In this document: positions 1 to 8,189 of the stretch, in pieces
Numbering within the stretch: the first letter of the stretch is position 1
Layout: the number at the start of each line of letters is the position of its first letter
Assembly (NCBI RefSeq): GCF_000755245.1
Contig: NZ_BBMP01000023.1
Span: forward strand, 62,001 to 126,000
Source of the DNA: Halococcus sediminicola
GTDB taxonomy: Archaea; Halobacteriota; Halobacteria; Halobacteriales; Halococcaceae
DNA: 64,000 nt
Direction of reading: 5' to 3'
Made by a program: the position numbers and the translations under genes
The notes under the pieces: generated by a model
What the model was told of the DNA's origin: nothing
Database searches by the model: none
Seen by the model: the letters and a program-made list of their open reading frames with translations, nothing else

Positions 1-653
1 CCGACGTCGCCTGCCATCGACAGCGGAGCGTCACGAACGTCGACGGCGACCACCCCTGCGCCGAGCGCGGACGCTATCTGGACGGCCGCGAGACCGAGTC
101 CACCACAGCCGTGCACCGCAACCCATTCGCCGCCAGTGAGCGATACCCGATGGGCGAGCGCGTGAAACGCCGTTACGTACCGACAGCCGAGAGCTGCCGC
201 CGCATCCATGGTAACCTCGTCGGGGAGCCGAGTGAGATTGAACGCGGCGTGTGGTACGTGAATCTGTTCGGCGAACGCCCCCGGGACAGTCTCCTCGAAA
301 CCGAGAGCGTAGCCGTCTATACAGACGTTACCATGCCCGTTCCGGCACTGGTGGCACGTCCCGTCGCCAAGATTGAATGGGACCGCAACTCGATCACCAA
401 CGTCGAGTGCAGTCACATCGGCTCCGACGTCGACGATGTGACCGGCCGGCTCGTGCCCGAGAATCTGACCCAGCGGAACCTGATCATTGGCCCACTCGCC
501 GTGGCCTTGCCACGCGTGCCAGTCGCTCCGACAGATACCACACGCTTCGACGTCAACGACGACACCATGGTCGGCGACGTTGGGTTCAGAAATTTTCTGG
601 AGTTCGAGCGGTTCACCATAGGACTTGAGTACCGCGACTCGCATATCGGCCAT
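1..653 (-). CDS. Zinc-dependent alcohol dehydrogenase (MDR family), 3' end outside window
   Basis: The minus-strand frame is open from 653 to the window edge, so the C-terminal part is missing. It probably oxidises an alcohol or reduces an aldehyde with NAD(P); the substrate cannot be told. The catalytic-zinc cysteine lies in CGICRSDWH, the zinc-site motif GHEPAGH follows, and structural-zinc cysteines lie in CHQCRNGHGNVC. The Rossmann motif GCGGLGLAAVQIA comes next. The start at 653 (MADMRVAVLKSYG) is favoured because a TATA-like box (CTTATAAG, about 675-682) sits about 26 nt upstream, as for a leaderless archaeal transcript. The family is clear. Confidence 0.9.
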   Translation of the reverse strand, partial: MADMRVAVLKSYGEPLELQKISEPNVADHGVVVDVEACGICRSDWHAWQGHGEWANDQVPLGQILGHEPAGHIVDVGADVTALDVGDRVAVPFNLGDGTCHQCRNGHGNVCIDGYALGFEETVPGAFAEQIHVPHAAFNLTRLPDEVTMDAAAALGCRYVTAFHALAHRVSLTGGEWVAVHGCGGLGLAAVQIASALGAGVVAVDVRDAPLSMAGDV

Positions 654-733
654 GCGAGGTGAATGTGGTCAGCTAACTTATAAGGCGCTAAAGGGTGGAG
701 CTTGCAGGTGAACGAAGACCTCCGGAACGTTCG

Positions 734-801
734 ATGTGCAAGGTTTGCACATAGACGCTAACGTTTATGAGTCCGTGTGCAGAATATGTGCATAGACTCA
801 T
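734..801. promoter_or_regulatory. Inverted repeats in front of RHH/PIN toxin-antitoxin operon
   Basis: A perfect 8-3-8 inverted repeat (ATGTGCAA-GGT-TTGCACAT) occupies 734-752. A second pair, ATGAGTC/GACTCAT, spans 767-801 and encloses two direct TGTGCA motifs. Both lie just before or at the antitoxin start codon. They are probably operators for autorepression by the ribbon-helix-helix antitoxin; the symmetry is seen and the role is inferred. Confidence 0.55.
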
Positions 802-1177
802 GAGCACTGATCGAGACACCCAACGCGTTCATTTTCACTCGCCGGAACACCTCATCAAGCGAGTCGACGCTATCGCAACCATCTTCGACAAAGACCGAAC
901 AGACGTCCTCAACGAGGCGCTTCGCGAGTACGTCGATGAGACCGCCAGCGACGACTCATTTCAGGGCATCGTCGCCAACGAGTACTACGAAGACCGATTG
1001 GACTTCGAGACGACCAAGCAGCTCGTCGGAGCCGATGTTGCCCAACGATTCCGGCTATTGAAGCGTGATATCGACCGTGAACCACTTGACCTGCCTTCTC
1101 CGAGCGACACCGATATCTACGATGGTGACCGCCAAACCGCCGATCCGGCTGAATCCGACACCAACACGCGAGACTAA
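800..1177 (+). CDS. Ribbon-helix-helix antitoxin (VapB-like)
   Basis: This 125-aa acidic protein has an N-terminal RHH pattern: a strand-like segment QRVHFHSPEHL, then two helices covering about residues 18-45 (KRVDAIATIF and RTDVLNEALREYVDE). Such proteins bind operator DNA as dimers and hold the toxin with an extended C-terminus. The start at 800 (MSTDRDT) is preferred over the in-frame ATG at 767 because the upstream segment contains the palindromic operator and adds nothing RHH-like. A PIN gene follows after 27 nt, which fixes the interpretation as antitoxin of a VapBC-type pair. Confidence 0.75.
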   Translation: MSTDRDTQRVHFHSPEHLIKRVDAIATIFDKDRTDVLNEALREYVDETASDDSFQGIVANEYYEDRLDFETTKQLVGADVAQRFRLLKRDIDREPLDLPSPSDTDIYDGDRQTADPAESDTNTRD

Positions 1178-1204
1178 CCGCGCTCTCCACTCCAAGTCCC
1201 TCCA

Positions 1205-1756
1205 ATGCAGACCACCGTTGCCGATACGAGCGCACTCATCAGTCTGGCCGTGCCAGCAGCCGACGCAACGTACGATACGACGACCGATCCAGACCCATTA
1301 CAGCTCTTTCTCACCTCCTGTACTGTCCACGTGCCGACACAGGTCGAGACTGAGCTACGAACCACCGCGCAGTACACCGACATCCATGCGGCTGCCGCGA
1401 CGAACGTTCTTGCCGCGAGCGCTCACTATCACGTTGAGGATCCGCTCCAGCGGTCAGATACCCAGAGTTCGCTCCCCACGTACGGGCTCGATGAGGGCGA
1501 AACCGCTGGAATTATCCTCGCGAACGCACGCGATGTCGATGGGTTCCTCACCGACGAGTTCGCGGGGACGAACTTCGCACTCATCCATGCTGCACTTACT
1601 GGATCGCGGATTGTTCCCGCCCCATGTCTGGTCTGTGACTACGCGCGCAACGAGCACATAACCGCGGCGGAGGCACGACAACTGCTCTCAGTCATGGGGC
1701 GCCATCGAAGCTGGGGGAACAATCCATACATTCAGCAACTCTTGAAAGCGCTTTGA
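1205..1756 (+). CDS. PIN-domain ribonuclease toxin (VapC-like)
   Basis: This is a 183-aa PIN-fold protein, expected to be a Mg-dependent RNase that blocks translation by cutting RNA. Acidic active-site candidates are D7 in VADTSALI, the D96/E97/E99 cluster in LDEGETAGI, and D117/E118 in LTDEFAG, spaced as in PIN domains. It is somewhat longer than a minimal VapC (about 130 aa); the extra residues lie between the first and second acidic motifs. It is co-oriented with and 27 nt downstream of the RHH antitoxin gene, so co-transcription is likely. Confidence 0.8.
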   Translation: MQTTVADTSALISLAVPAADATYDTTTDPDPLQLFLTSCTVHVPTQVETELRTTAQYTDIHAAAATNVLAASAHYHVEDPLQRSDTQSSLPTYGLDEGETAGIILANARDVDGFLTDEFAGTNFALIHAALTGSRIVPAPCLVCDYARNEHITAAEARQLLSVMGRHRSWGNNPYIQQLLKAL

Positions 1757-1763
1757 ATTTCTG

Positions 1764-1913
1764 CTATCGTTCGATCGTCATCATCGGGCCATCGTAACTA
1801 ATCCACTTATATTCGTGTTCAATTCTTGACTTGTTCTGAAGCACTGTGTATTTGTTATTATCCTCGAACATCGGAACCTCTTCGATGTCGCCGGTCCCCT
1901 GTTCTGAAGCCAT
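1764..1913 (-). CDS. Small hypothetical protein, 49 aa
   Basis: A short minus-strand frame starts at 1913 (MASEQGTGDIEEV) and ends converging on the PIN gene. It is acidic at the N-terminus and has YKWISYDGPMMTI near the C-terminus, reminiscent of tiny uncharacterised haloarchaeal proteins with short beta-rich tails. The same frame is open upstream to 2039, but the longer version has no better start. No function can be assigned and it may not be a gene. Confidence 0.3.
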   Translation of the reverse strand: MASEQGTGDIEEVPMFEDNNKYTVLQNKSRIEHEYKWISYDGPMMTIER

Positions 1914-2054
1914 CGTTCGGGTTTTGCGGTAATATAAACCGGATTCCTGTGACGTGAAACTCCGAGGATCGGTGCTAATCCCTATAGGTGCATCATTGAG
2001 TGGATCTTCCTGTTTCAGTCGTGGTGTCGGGGAAACCAAACGGCTCTCGGAAGA

Positions 2055-2528
2055 CTATGCCGGTGCGGGTTCTTCGCCCTCGTCGGTCGCCGTCGCCTCG
2101 ACTTCGATTTCGATTTTTACCGACTCGTACGGGACGTAGGGTTGCTTCGCGCGGCCGTCCTGCTCGAAGTAAACGATCTCGTAGTCGGCGAGCAGGTTCA
2201 CGTCGTCGGCGGTCTCTTTAACGCCGCGATCGAGCCGATCGGCGAGGTCGCGAATGCTGTCCGGACGCTCGGTCATGACGCTCCGAAGAAGTTCGAGTCG
2301 GCGGGTGGTGAGCAACTTCCGAAGCATCTCTGGATCTTGAAAGTTGATGACGTGCGGGACTGTCTCGCCGGCCTGCCAGTCCTCTAGCCGCTCGCGTGAG
2401 GATGCCCGAGCTTTCTCCTGGGGATTCGCGGTGATCCGCAGCACGGGCGGATACTCGGCGTCTTCGGGTCCCATGTCGAAGGGTTCGCTGTCGATACTGT
2501 CGTCGACGTCAGGCGTGTCGTTGGTCAT
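2055..2528 (-). CDS. Winged-helix antitoxin/regulator (TumA, HVO_A0114-like)
   Basis: This 157-aa protein has a C-terminal winged helix: HVINFQDPEMLRKLLTTRRL leads into LLRSVMTERPDSIRDLADRLDRGVKETADDVNLLADYEIV, then a wing (YFEQDGRAKQPYVPY). It resembles the haloarchaeal DNA-binding proteins usually encoded after a TumE (DUF6516) toxin. The start at 2528 (MTNDTPDV) overlaps the end of the upstream toxin frame by 20 nt, the usual coupled arrangement; longer in-frame starts lie inside the toxin gene. It probably represses its operon through the palindrome at 2826-2844. The antitoxin is intact although its toxin is broken. Confidence 0.7.
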   Translation of the reverse strand: MTNDTPDVDDSIDSEPFDMGPEDAEYPPVLRITANPQEKARASSRERLEDWQAGETVPHVINFQDPEMLRKLLTTRRLELLRSVMTERPDSIRDLADRLDRGVKETADDVNLLADYEIVYFEQDGRAKQPYVPYESVKIEIEVEATATDEGEEPAPA

Positions 2529-2818
2529 GAATTTCGTCCATTTTCTCGTGAAATCGCGAAATGTGATCGTTGATGGTCGTATATTCGATACTCTCGGCAC
2601 CCTCACGGGTGTGTTGGTGATGGGTACTTACGTTCGGGTGATCGGGATAGTTGTCGAAGCGTAGTAGCGCGTTCCATCCGCGGCCATGTCCTGAAAGCTG
2701 TATTTGAGGCCGAGCGGATAATTGTCGCTTTGCGGCACTTGTAACACCTTCATTCGGTATCGGTCTCCGTTCGGGTAGGTATCTGTCTCTCTCTGAACAC
2801 CTCGGTCGTTGGTGCCAT
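2509..2818 (-). pseudogene. TumE-like toxin gene with two frameshifts
   Basis: Three overlapping minus-strand frames together spell a TumE/DUF6516-type protein of about 100 aa: MAPTTEVFRE (start 2818), then DTYPNGDRYRMKVLQVPQSD and YPLGLKYSFQDMAADGTRYY, then ALLRFDNYPDHPNVSTHHQH to EIHDQRHA with stop at 2509. The first shift falls in an AGAGAGAGA run and the second near 2655 in CGCGCTACTACGC. Positions are approximate. The family usually makes a small RNase-like toxin paired with the downstream winged-helix protein. Either the toxin is dead or there are two sequencing errors. Confidence 0.6.
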
Positions 2819-2825
2819 CGACTAC

Positions 2826-2854
2826 GTAGGGGTTGAACCCCTACAAAGATAAGC
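2826..2854 (-). promoter_or_regulatory. Promoter and palindromic operator of TumE/TumA operon
   Basis: A perfect 9-1-9 palindrome, GTAGGGGTT-G-AACCCCTAC, occupies 2826-2844, eight bases upstream of the toxin ATG. A TATA-like CTTATCTTT lies just beyond it, about 26 nt before the expected leaderless transcription start. A repressor on the palindrome would cover the initiation site, consistent with autoregulation. Confidence 0.55.
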
Positions 2855-2895
2855 GTTGGGACGTAGGCCCACCACCCACATGATATAGGGATTCG

Positions 2896-2924
2896 CAGTG
2901 GTGTTCATACTTTCTAATGTGCCA
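2896..2924 (-). mobile_element. Decayed IS6-family end (weak)
   Basis: GTGTTCATACTTT followed by a degenerate CTAATGTGCC resembles the reverse complement of the left end of the complete IS6-type element at 54076-54871. Only about 25 bases match and no transposase is left, so this is a tentative remnant. Confidence 0.3.
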
Positions 2925-2949
2925 GATTCGTGACTGACTGAGATCAGCG

Positions 2950-3047
2950 TGCGAGATACAGAGGCTGTATCCAGCAAAAGATCGTAATTATTTATCTAGC
3001 CGATTTCTGCTGGAGTAGAGTACATTGCGACTGATAATGCCTCTTCT
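2950..3047. repeat. Dispersed repeat: single 27-bp palindromic unit plus flank
   Basis: One 27-bp unit (TGCGAGATAC...GTATCCAGCA) lies at 2950-2976. The following 70 bases, including TCTAGCCGATTTCTGC and GCGACTGATAATGC, resemble 6327-6398, where they again follow a copy of the unit. The paired left unit expected 66 bp upstream is not recognisable. Confidence 0.6.
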
Positions 3048-3519
3048 CGGGGGATAAATTCTAACTATTTGTGAGACGATTTCTTCACACTTTGACCAGG
3101 GCGCATCTCAAATGGCAATCCAAGCGATGTCGAGCAAGATGGAACTGCTCGATTCGGCCAATGTAACTGAAACAGGCAGCCGAATATAGCGCTGCATCGA
3201 TCCAGCGTGGAACTACACAGACACGAATAGTGCCGATGCCAAACGGAATTACCCTACTAATGCCAGTAGCACACCGATAAAGATGAAGAGGTTGAGTACA
3301 TTTTGTCTAGCAACAGTACTGGAGCTGGATTCATAAATATCAATACCGCCCCACCGATGCTGCGATGAACGCATGCGAAGCCTTATTTCTCGCTCTCGAT
3401 CGGTATGGATCAAAATACCGAGATCACTATAGAGTGGATGGGTCGCTGCCTATGCAGCAGAAACCCTTCTGCCGGAGTGGGCCTGTAGATTAAGTGAGTA
3501 CGTTGCCAATACTCTCGAT
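3048..3519. other. Intergenic stretch without recognisable gene
   Basis: No convincing coding frame is seen on either strand. The sequence is AT-richer than its neighbours. A TATA-like or ribosome-binding signal for the gene at 3520 is not obvious, although the 40 bases before it are free of other features. Confidence 0.5.
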
Positions 3520-4326
3520 ATGCGCGAATACGTCTTTCTCCTCGAATACGATCGTGATGTCCATCCGATACGCGATTTCTTCATCGACCATCCGGAGATC
3601 GTAGCGACAACCCTCAACATGTCGGTCACTTCTGATGGCGGTTGGCGGGTCGAGCGGGTTACCGGCTCCGAACAGGACCTCAACGCGCTCGAATCCGTCT
3701 ATTTCGACCAGCACTGTAACGACTGTACGTACCCCACACCTGACTGCGACGCAACGCCCTCATACCAGGTTATCGAGCAGGAACCAACCGCGCGAACGAT
3801 CTACCGGCACGTAACAGATATGAGCTACTGTTCTTCGCTCGGCTATCTCGCGTATGAGACCTTCGGAGATGGACTTGTGTTCGACGCGACTCAGCGTGGC
3901 CCGTACTACGAATGGCGCGTGCTCATCCCAACTGATCGAGATGTCGGCGCGTTCCGCCGAACGCTGCAGGAAGACCTTCCGGATGGTGTCACGCTCGCCG
4001 TTCGTCGGGTCGGCACACCCGAACGCTGGGCGGGGATTCGCCAGCCACAGTATGGTACGGACCTGCCCTACAAGCAGCGCCAGGCGCTCGAAGCGGCCGT
4101 GCGAATGGGCTACTATGACCACCCACGTAACGCAACGCTGGAGGACCTCGCTACTGATCTTGATCTTCCGGTAACGACGCTTCGTTACCGATTGCGCCGA
4201 GCCGAGGCGTGGGCGGCCACGGTTGCCCTCGGCGAAGTTGGAGCCAGCCTCGACGCTATCAATGCTGACGAACTTGAGCGATCCGAGAGCATCTCAGCGC
4301 CGGTCGTGCCGACAGGCGAAGACTGA
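3520..4326 (+). CDS. Bacterio-opsin-activator-type HTH regulator
   Basis: A 268-aa regulator of the haloarchaeal HTH_10 type. Residues 1-160 form an alpha/beta input region beginning MREYVFLLEYDRDVHPIRDF, with a cysteine-bearing segment (CNDCTYPTPDC, about residues 67-77) that could bind metal. The C-terminal helix-turn-helix covers about residues 185-230: LPYKQRQALEAAVRMGYYDH, then ATLEDLATDLDLPVTTLRYRL. Proteins of this build are transcription factors, often sensing redox or metabolite signals. The target is unknown and no operon partner is adjacent. Confidence 0.75.
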   Translation: MREYVFLLEYDRDVHPIRDFFIDHPEIVATTLNMSVTSDGGWRVERVTGSEQDLNALESVYFDQHCNDCTYPTPDCDATPSYQVIEQEPTARTIYRHVTDMSYCSSLGYLAYETFGDGLVFDATQRGPYYEWRVLIPTDRDVGAFRRTLQEDLPDGVTLAVRRVGTPERWAGIRQPQYGTDLPYKQRQALEAAVRMGYYDHPRNATLEDLATDLDLPVTTLRYRLRRAEAWAATVALGEVGASLDAINADELERSESISAPVVPTGED

Positions 4327-4578
4327 CTGCAGTAAGTCCGTTAGTTTGCTCCCCGATCTCGCACTGATAGTAGTGATATGGTCAGTATCATACTGATAGC
4401 TCCGCGCTAATCAACTCAATTTCGAGTCGCGTTTACAATAATACGAACTCAGTCTTATCGAGTGTCGTGCCTACAGATCATACATGACACCGGAATCGAA
4501 CCCATGGGGAATCTCTCCGCATCAGTATTCACTGAAACGGAATCGTCGAGTCGATGGTTCCGTTAGCGAGGTCCAGAG

Positions 4579-4830
4579 ATGAGTTCCCTCTCGAGCGAGC
4601 CCTCGACCATTGAGTCCATCGGCATATTTCCCATACTCGGTGCGATCATGTTCACCTACTCTCACCTCTCGCGAATGCCGATAGGAGGACGGGGCATCTC
4701 ACTGAAAGGGATGGATACCGACCTACCCGCGCAACACCCCAGTAGATCGGGCTGTACGGTATGCCCACGCTGTAAAACCGACAGCAGCTCAGTGTATATC
4801 TATTGTAGCAACTGTGTGAACCGACTATGA
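4579..4830 (+). CDS. Small zinc-ribbon protein
   Basis: An 83-aa frame whose only recognisable part is the C-terminal zinc ribbon, CPRCKTDSSSVYIYCSNC (about residues 62-79), with two CxxC knuckles. The N-terminal 50 residues have a hydrophobic patch (GIFPILGAIMFTY), and the true start may be internal. Its stop overlaps the ATG of the next gene (ATGA), pointing to translational coupling in a three-gene operon with the small membrane protein and the EamA transporter. Confidence 0.45.
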   Translation: MSSLSSEPSTIESIGIFPILGAIMFTYSHLSRMPIGGRGISLKGMDTDLPAQHPSRSGCTVCPRCKTDSSSVYIYCSNCVNRL

Positions 4831-5060
4831 ACATGATAGTCAGTCAGGTTCGCGTATTGGTAGACGAGTCGACGGTCGGCCATCTGATCGTGTTCGCCAT
4901 AGCAGGCTTCGGCACGCTGGCGATCTTCGGGGAACTTGCTGCCGTGGTCGGTCTTAGTACTTTGACGCTCCTGCTGTTTTGGTTCATTGGAACGGCGGTG
5001 GCTGTCCAGTCCATGTTTAGTGTCGGTGGACAGGTCCAACCGCTTATCGGGGGAATATAG
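4827..5060 (+). CDS. Small two-TM membrane protein
   Basis: A 77-aa protein with two hydrophobic segments, about residues 18-42 (GHLIVFAIAGFGTLAIFGEL) and 42-66 (VVGLSTLTLLLFWFIGTAVAV). It starts inside the stop of the zinc-ribbon gene and ends immediately before the GTG start of the EamA transporter at 5061. The tight packing suggests one transcript. No family is recognised. Confidence 0.5.
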   Translation: MNMIVSQVRVLVDESTVGHLIVFAIAGFGTLAIFGELAAVVGLSTLTLLLFWFIGTAVAVQSMFSVGGQVQPLIGGI

Positions 5061-5999
5061 GTGCGCTTACCTCTTCGATCAGACCAACAGAATGCTGGCC
5101 TATTCGGGGTGTACTGCGTGATTGGAGCACTCGTGTTTGTGGGCTCAAAGATGGGCTTGCCATATGCGCCACCCCTTGTCCTCGCTGCCCTCCGCCTTGA
5201 CGTCGCCGGCTTACTGTTAGTTCCGATTGTTGCTTTCCAGTACGAGTATTGGCTTCCTCAAACCCGCCGTGACTTCATCGGAGTGACCCTGACTGGCGTT
5301 TTTACTCTGGGAGCAACGAATACGCTACTATTGGCTGGCCAACAGTATATCAGTAGTGCAGTTGGAGCGATCGCCTATAGCCTCATGCCAATGCTAATGA
5401 CGGCTTTTGCTGTGCTGATCCTCCCAGCCGCGGGCCTTGATCGATCCGATGTGGTGGGGATCGGTCTCGGATTCATTGGAGCACTCATTGTTGCTAATCC
5501 GACCCCAGCGGCCCTCCTGACGTCCCGGGTGGTCGGGGTCGGTATTATGCTCGCAAGTGTTGTGGTATTCGCACTGGGCAGCGTACTGACTCAGCGTCTC
5601 GATCCATCAATGCCGCGAATCACGCTGACCGCCTGGGGAGCACTGTTAGCCGGTTTGTTCAATCACGCGGTGACTCTCCGATTTGGTGGGTCGCTGGCTG
5701 ACGTTGAGTGGACTGTACAGATGGTGTACGCACTATTCGTGCTTGGAGTTATCGCAACAGGAATCCTCTACGTAACGCATTTCGAGCTCATCAATCGCAT
5801 TGGACCCTCACGAGCAAGCCTAAATTTTTATGTACAACCAATCGTCGCTGCCCCACTGGGCTGGGTGATATTCGGCCGTCAGGTCACCGTCAGTGTCTTC
5901 ATCGGATTTCTCATCATCGTCTTGGGGTTCGCGCTTATCGAGTATCAATTGGTGATTCGCATATGGCGGAAGTTTATCGGTATTGGTACCCAAGAGTGA
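5061..5999 (+). CDS. EamA/DMT-family transporter
   Basis: A 312-aa protein of about ten transmembrane helices arranged as two EamA repeats. Helix-rich segments include GLFGVYCVIGALVFVGSKMG near the N-terminus and a second half starting near VVGVGIMLASVVVFALGSV. The family exports or imports small metabolites such as amino acids or nucleosides in the cell membrane; substrate unknown. The GTG start directly abuts the previous stop. The last gene of the small operon 4579-5999. Confidence 0.85.
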   Translation: MRLPLRSDQQNAGLFGVYCVIGALVFVGSKMGLPYAPPLVLAALRLDVAGLLLVPIVAFQYEYWLPQTRRDFIGVTLTGVFTLGATNTLLLAGQQYISSAVGAIAYSLMPMLMTAFAVLILPAAGLDRSDVVGIGLGFIGALIVANPTPAALLTSRVVGVGIMLASVVVFALGSVLTQRLDPSMPRITLTAWGALLAGLFNHAVTLRFGGSLADVEWTVQMVYALFVLGVIATGILYVTHFELINRIGPSRASLNFYVQPIVAAPLGWVIFGRQVTVSVFIGFLIIVLGFALIEYQLVIRIWRKFIGIGTQE

Positions 6000-6233
6000 C
6001 ACTGAGCGATCACCGGTCTCTAAGGGTATTTCATAGCTCCCTTGGGACCGGTCCATAGGTGGAACAAGCACAAGCCACGAAGCCAGTGGAACCGGTTCCC
6101 ACACAACTGCACGAGGTTGTGCGTCGGAGTATCGAAATACTGACCCTCCATCTCAAACAATCAACCCCTGATTTTGGTGTACAAAATGTTGGGATCACTC
6201 GCTGACTTTCCCCTGAAATGCAACCGTCGGGTG
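6000..6233. other. Intergenic; possible gene remnant
   Basis: A plus-strand reading around 6060-6190 gives a helix-like stretch (VPTQLHEVVRRSIEILTLHL) without start or good stop context. It may be debris of a lost gene. The dispersed 93-bp repeat follows at 6234. Confidence 0.25.
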
Positions 6234-6326
6234 TGCAAGATACGCGCTCTGTAGTCAGCACCCTCGTTCAGAACTACCGTATCTCTGCCAGCTCTCGCCT
6301 GACTGATTCAGAGGTTATAGTCAGCA
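6234..6326. repeat. 93-bp nested-palindrome repeat (MITE-like)
   Basis: The left 27-bp unit (TGCAAGATACGCGC...GTCAGCA, 6234-6260) and right unit (TGACTGATTC...ATAGTCAGCA, 6300-6326) are separated by 39 bp. This is the same geometry as the copies at 8752, 11801 and 22353. The 70 bp that follow match the flank of the copy at 2950. Confidence 0.75.
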
Positions 6327-6424
6327 AAGAGGCCACAACGAATCCGTCTAGCCGACTTCTGCAGGCGTAGGGCCAATTGTGACTGATAGTGCTCTTAGAA
6401 AGAAACAAGATATGAAATAGGGTT

Positions 6425-7438
6425 TCACAGACTACCGAAATCGATATCGATTGCATACCAATCAAGAACCAAGACTAAGACCGTTCCAATAAACGCTAAC
6501 ACACCGAATTCTCCGATTGTTACCAATGTCCAGTCAACCCCTTCAGTACCAGAGAGTTCCGCAATCGGTGCACGGAGTGCTCCGAAAACCAAGACAACAA
6601 GAAATGCTAGCGTTGCTTCTCGATTTCTCTTGAGTAGTCCTCGGATGAGGCGGGCAACAGTGAACAGACCTACCAGACCACCCACGAGAAACGTGAAGAC
6701 CTCCCGACCAGGGGCAATAACCGTTTCAAACGCACCACCGGTAACCACTCCACCGATCCCATCCAGGAAGCTGTTGAGTGAATCATACATTGGAATATAC
6801 TGGCCGAGAATAATCAACAGCAGAGAGCCAGAAATCCCGGGCAAGATCATCGCGCTCACTGCGATTGCGCCGGCAACGAAGACAACCACAAGGCCACCCT
6901 CTTCGAGCAGTTGTACACTACCAGAAAGCACGAATGCAAGAGAGAACCCCACGATTGCCACCAGCCATTGACCAGTCGTATCTATCGTAAGTTCTCGCCA
7001 AAGAATCACTGCGGAAGCGGCGATGAGGCCGAAAAACAACCCAAAGAGGAGCACAGGAACACGTGCCGCTGCATACTCGACGACCCGTCCAACAATGACC
7101 ACTGCTGTGGCGATCCCAGTGAGCAAGGTGGCAACGAACATCGCATCGAACTCCCTGAGAATCAGCTTGGCGTGGTGTCTCGAACTTCCGGAGCCGATTG
7201 GCAATACTGCTTTGCACAGATCGAAAGAGCGGGAGGGAGTAATTGCTGTGATAGCCTCGATTAAGCGTCCATAGATCCCTGCAATAAGTGCGACCGTTCC
7301 ACCAGAGATACCAGGAACAGCGTCGGCGCTTCCCATCAGGATGCCAATAATGAAGACTTTCGCAGATGCCCGAAACGTGGACAGAGACTCCGTAGTGATC
7401 GTCGCACTTGAAGGCACATCTTGATTTGGCGGTGTCAC
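6425..7438 (-). CDS. DUF368 membrane protein (polyprenyl-phosphate transporter family)
   Basis: A 337-aa protein with 8-10 hydrophobic helices and the DUF368 hallmark GSADAVPGISGGTVALIAGI at residues 37-56, repeated in degenerate form as AMILPGISGSLLLIILGQY. Bacterial DUF368 members (PopT) have been shown to return undecaprenyl phosphate across the membrane. In a haloarchaeon the likely cargo is dolichyl phosphate released on the outer face by N-glycosylation, but this is inferred by homology. It is monocistronic, with no close co-directional neighbour. Confidence 0.85.
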   Translation of the reverse strand: MTPPNQDVPSSATITTESLSTFRASAKVFIIGILMGSADAVPGISGGTVALIAGIYGRLIEAITAITPSRSFDLCKAVLPIGSGSSRHHAKLILREFDAMFVATLLTGIATAVVIVGRVVEYAAARVPVLLFGLFFGLIAASAVILWRELTIDTTGQWLVAIVGFSLAFVLSGSVQLLEEGGLVVVFVAGAIAVSAMILPGISGSLLLIILGQYIPMYDSLNSFLDGIGGVVTGGAFETVIAPGREVFTFLVGGLVGLFTVARLIRGLLKRNREATLAFLVVLVFGALRAPIAELSGTEGVDWTLVTIGEFGVLAFIGTVLVLVLDWYAIDIDFGSL

Positions 7439-7519
7439 TGATTTAGCGTCAACCGGGTAGTGTAAGCTATTTCTGATTTTCGTATAGGGATTTAATGTCT
7501 CAGAAAGCTAAGGGCAGGC

Positions 7520-7909
7520 ATGGAGTGGTTGAGCGTATCCGGTAGGACACTCCTCTACACTGGAGTGCTGTTTCTCTTTTTCTGGACGCTCATCGGCCAA
7601 TATGTCTATCGAGAAGCAAAGAGGGAGCAGCGTTCGTCTCCTCAGCTACGTGGACTCGGCTGGGGAGTGCTTGGCATAATCGGTGTGTTCGGCTACCTCG
7701 CTAATATTAAAACCGGTGAAAAGAACCGTCTGTGGTGGTTAGGACTTTCATTACTGCTGTTTGTCTTTTGGGCAGCGGAACCTCTTATCCAGCAAGGGCC
7801 GCCCGGTTGGTATGCGTGGGCGGGGTTCTACGCTGGACTGTTTATCTTATACTGGCAATTCGATCTTGAGCCACTTGATGATTCAGGAACGCAGTCAGGC
7901 ACCGGATAG
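7520..7909 (+). CDS. Small four-helix membrane protein
   Basis: A 129-aa protein with about four hydrophobic segments: TLLYTGVLFLFFWTLIGQYV, GLGWGVLGIIGVFGYLANI, LWWLGLSLLLFVFWAAEPL and WYAWAGFYAGLFILYWQF. It ends in a short acidic cytoplasmic-type tail (DLEPLDDSG). No family is recognised. The 81-base gap to the divergent DUF368 gene presumably carries both promoters. Confidence 0.6.
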   Translation: MEWLSVSGRTLLYTGVLFLFFWTLIGQYVYREAKREQRSSPQLRGLGWGVLGIIGVFGYLANIKTGEKNRLWWLGLSLLLFVFWAAEPLIQQGPPGWYAWAGFYAGLFILYWQFDLEPLDDSGTQSGTG

Positions 7910-8060
7910 TGTATTGGCTGTATTTACTACTTCAGCAAGCGATGAATGTCGGGGTTGATATCGACGAGCGAGAGCACCTCCTGACCGTGATACCCGTCGC
8001 GAGACCCTCACAGCACCTCCGGAGCCGTCGGCACTGGCGGGATAAGAATGAGCTAAAACC

Positions 8061-8152
8061 TGCAAGATACGCGTCTTGTATCTTACACCTCCGGAATTAA
8101 CCTCCCCAGGGCTGGCAGATTTGGTGTGCGAGATAGAGAGGCTTAGTCAGCA
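8061..8152. repeat. 92-bp nested-palindrome repeat with left flank
   Basis: The left unit at 8061-8087 (TGCAAGATAC...GTATCTTACA) is itself a nearly perfect 10-7-10 palindrome. The right unit (AGATAGAGAGG...AGTCAGCA) ends at 8152. The 25 bases before it (GGCGGGATAAGAATGAGC...) are shared with the copies at 11801, 13110 and 22353. Confidence 0.7.
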
Positions 8153-8189
8153 CAATCATAAGCCACGGGCGGATTAACTCTCTATCCAT

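Noticed and set aside
6031-6261. Cys-rich minus-strand frame of 76 codons
   Set aside because: It includes part of the dispersed repeat, the cysteines lack zinc-site spacing, and no start context supports it.
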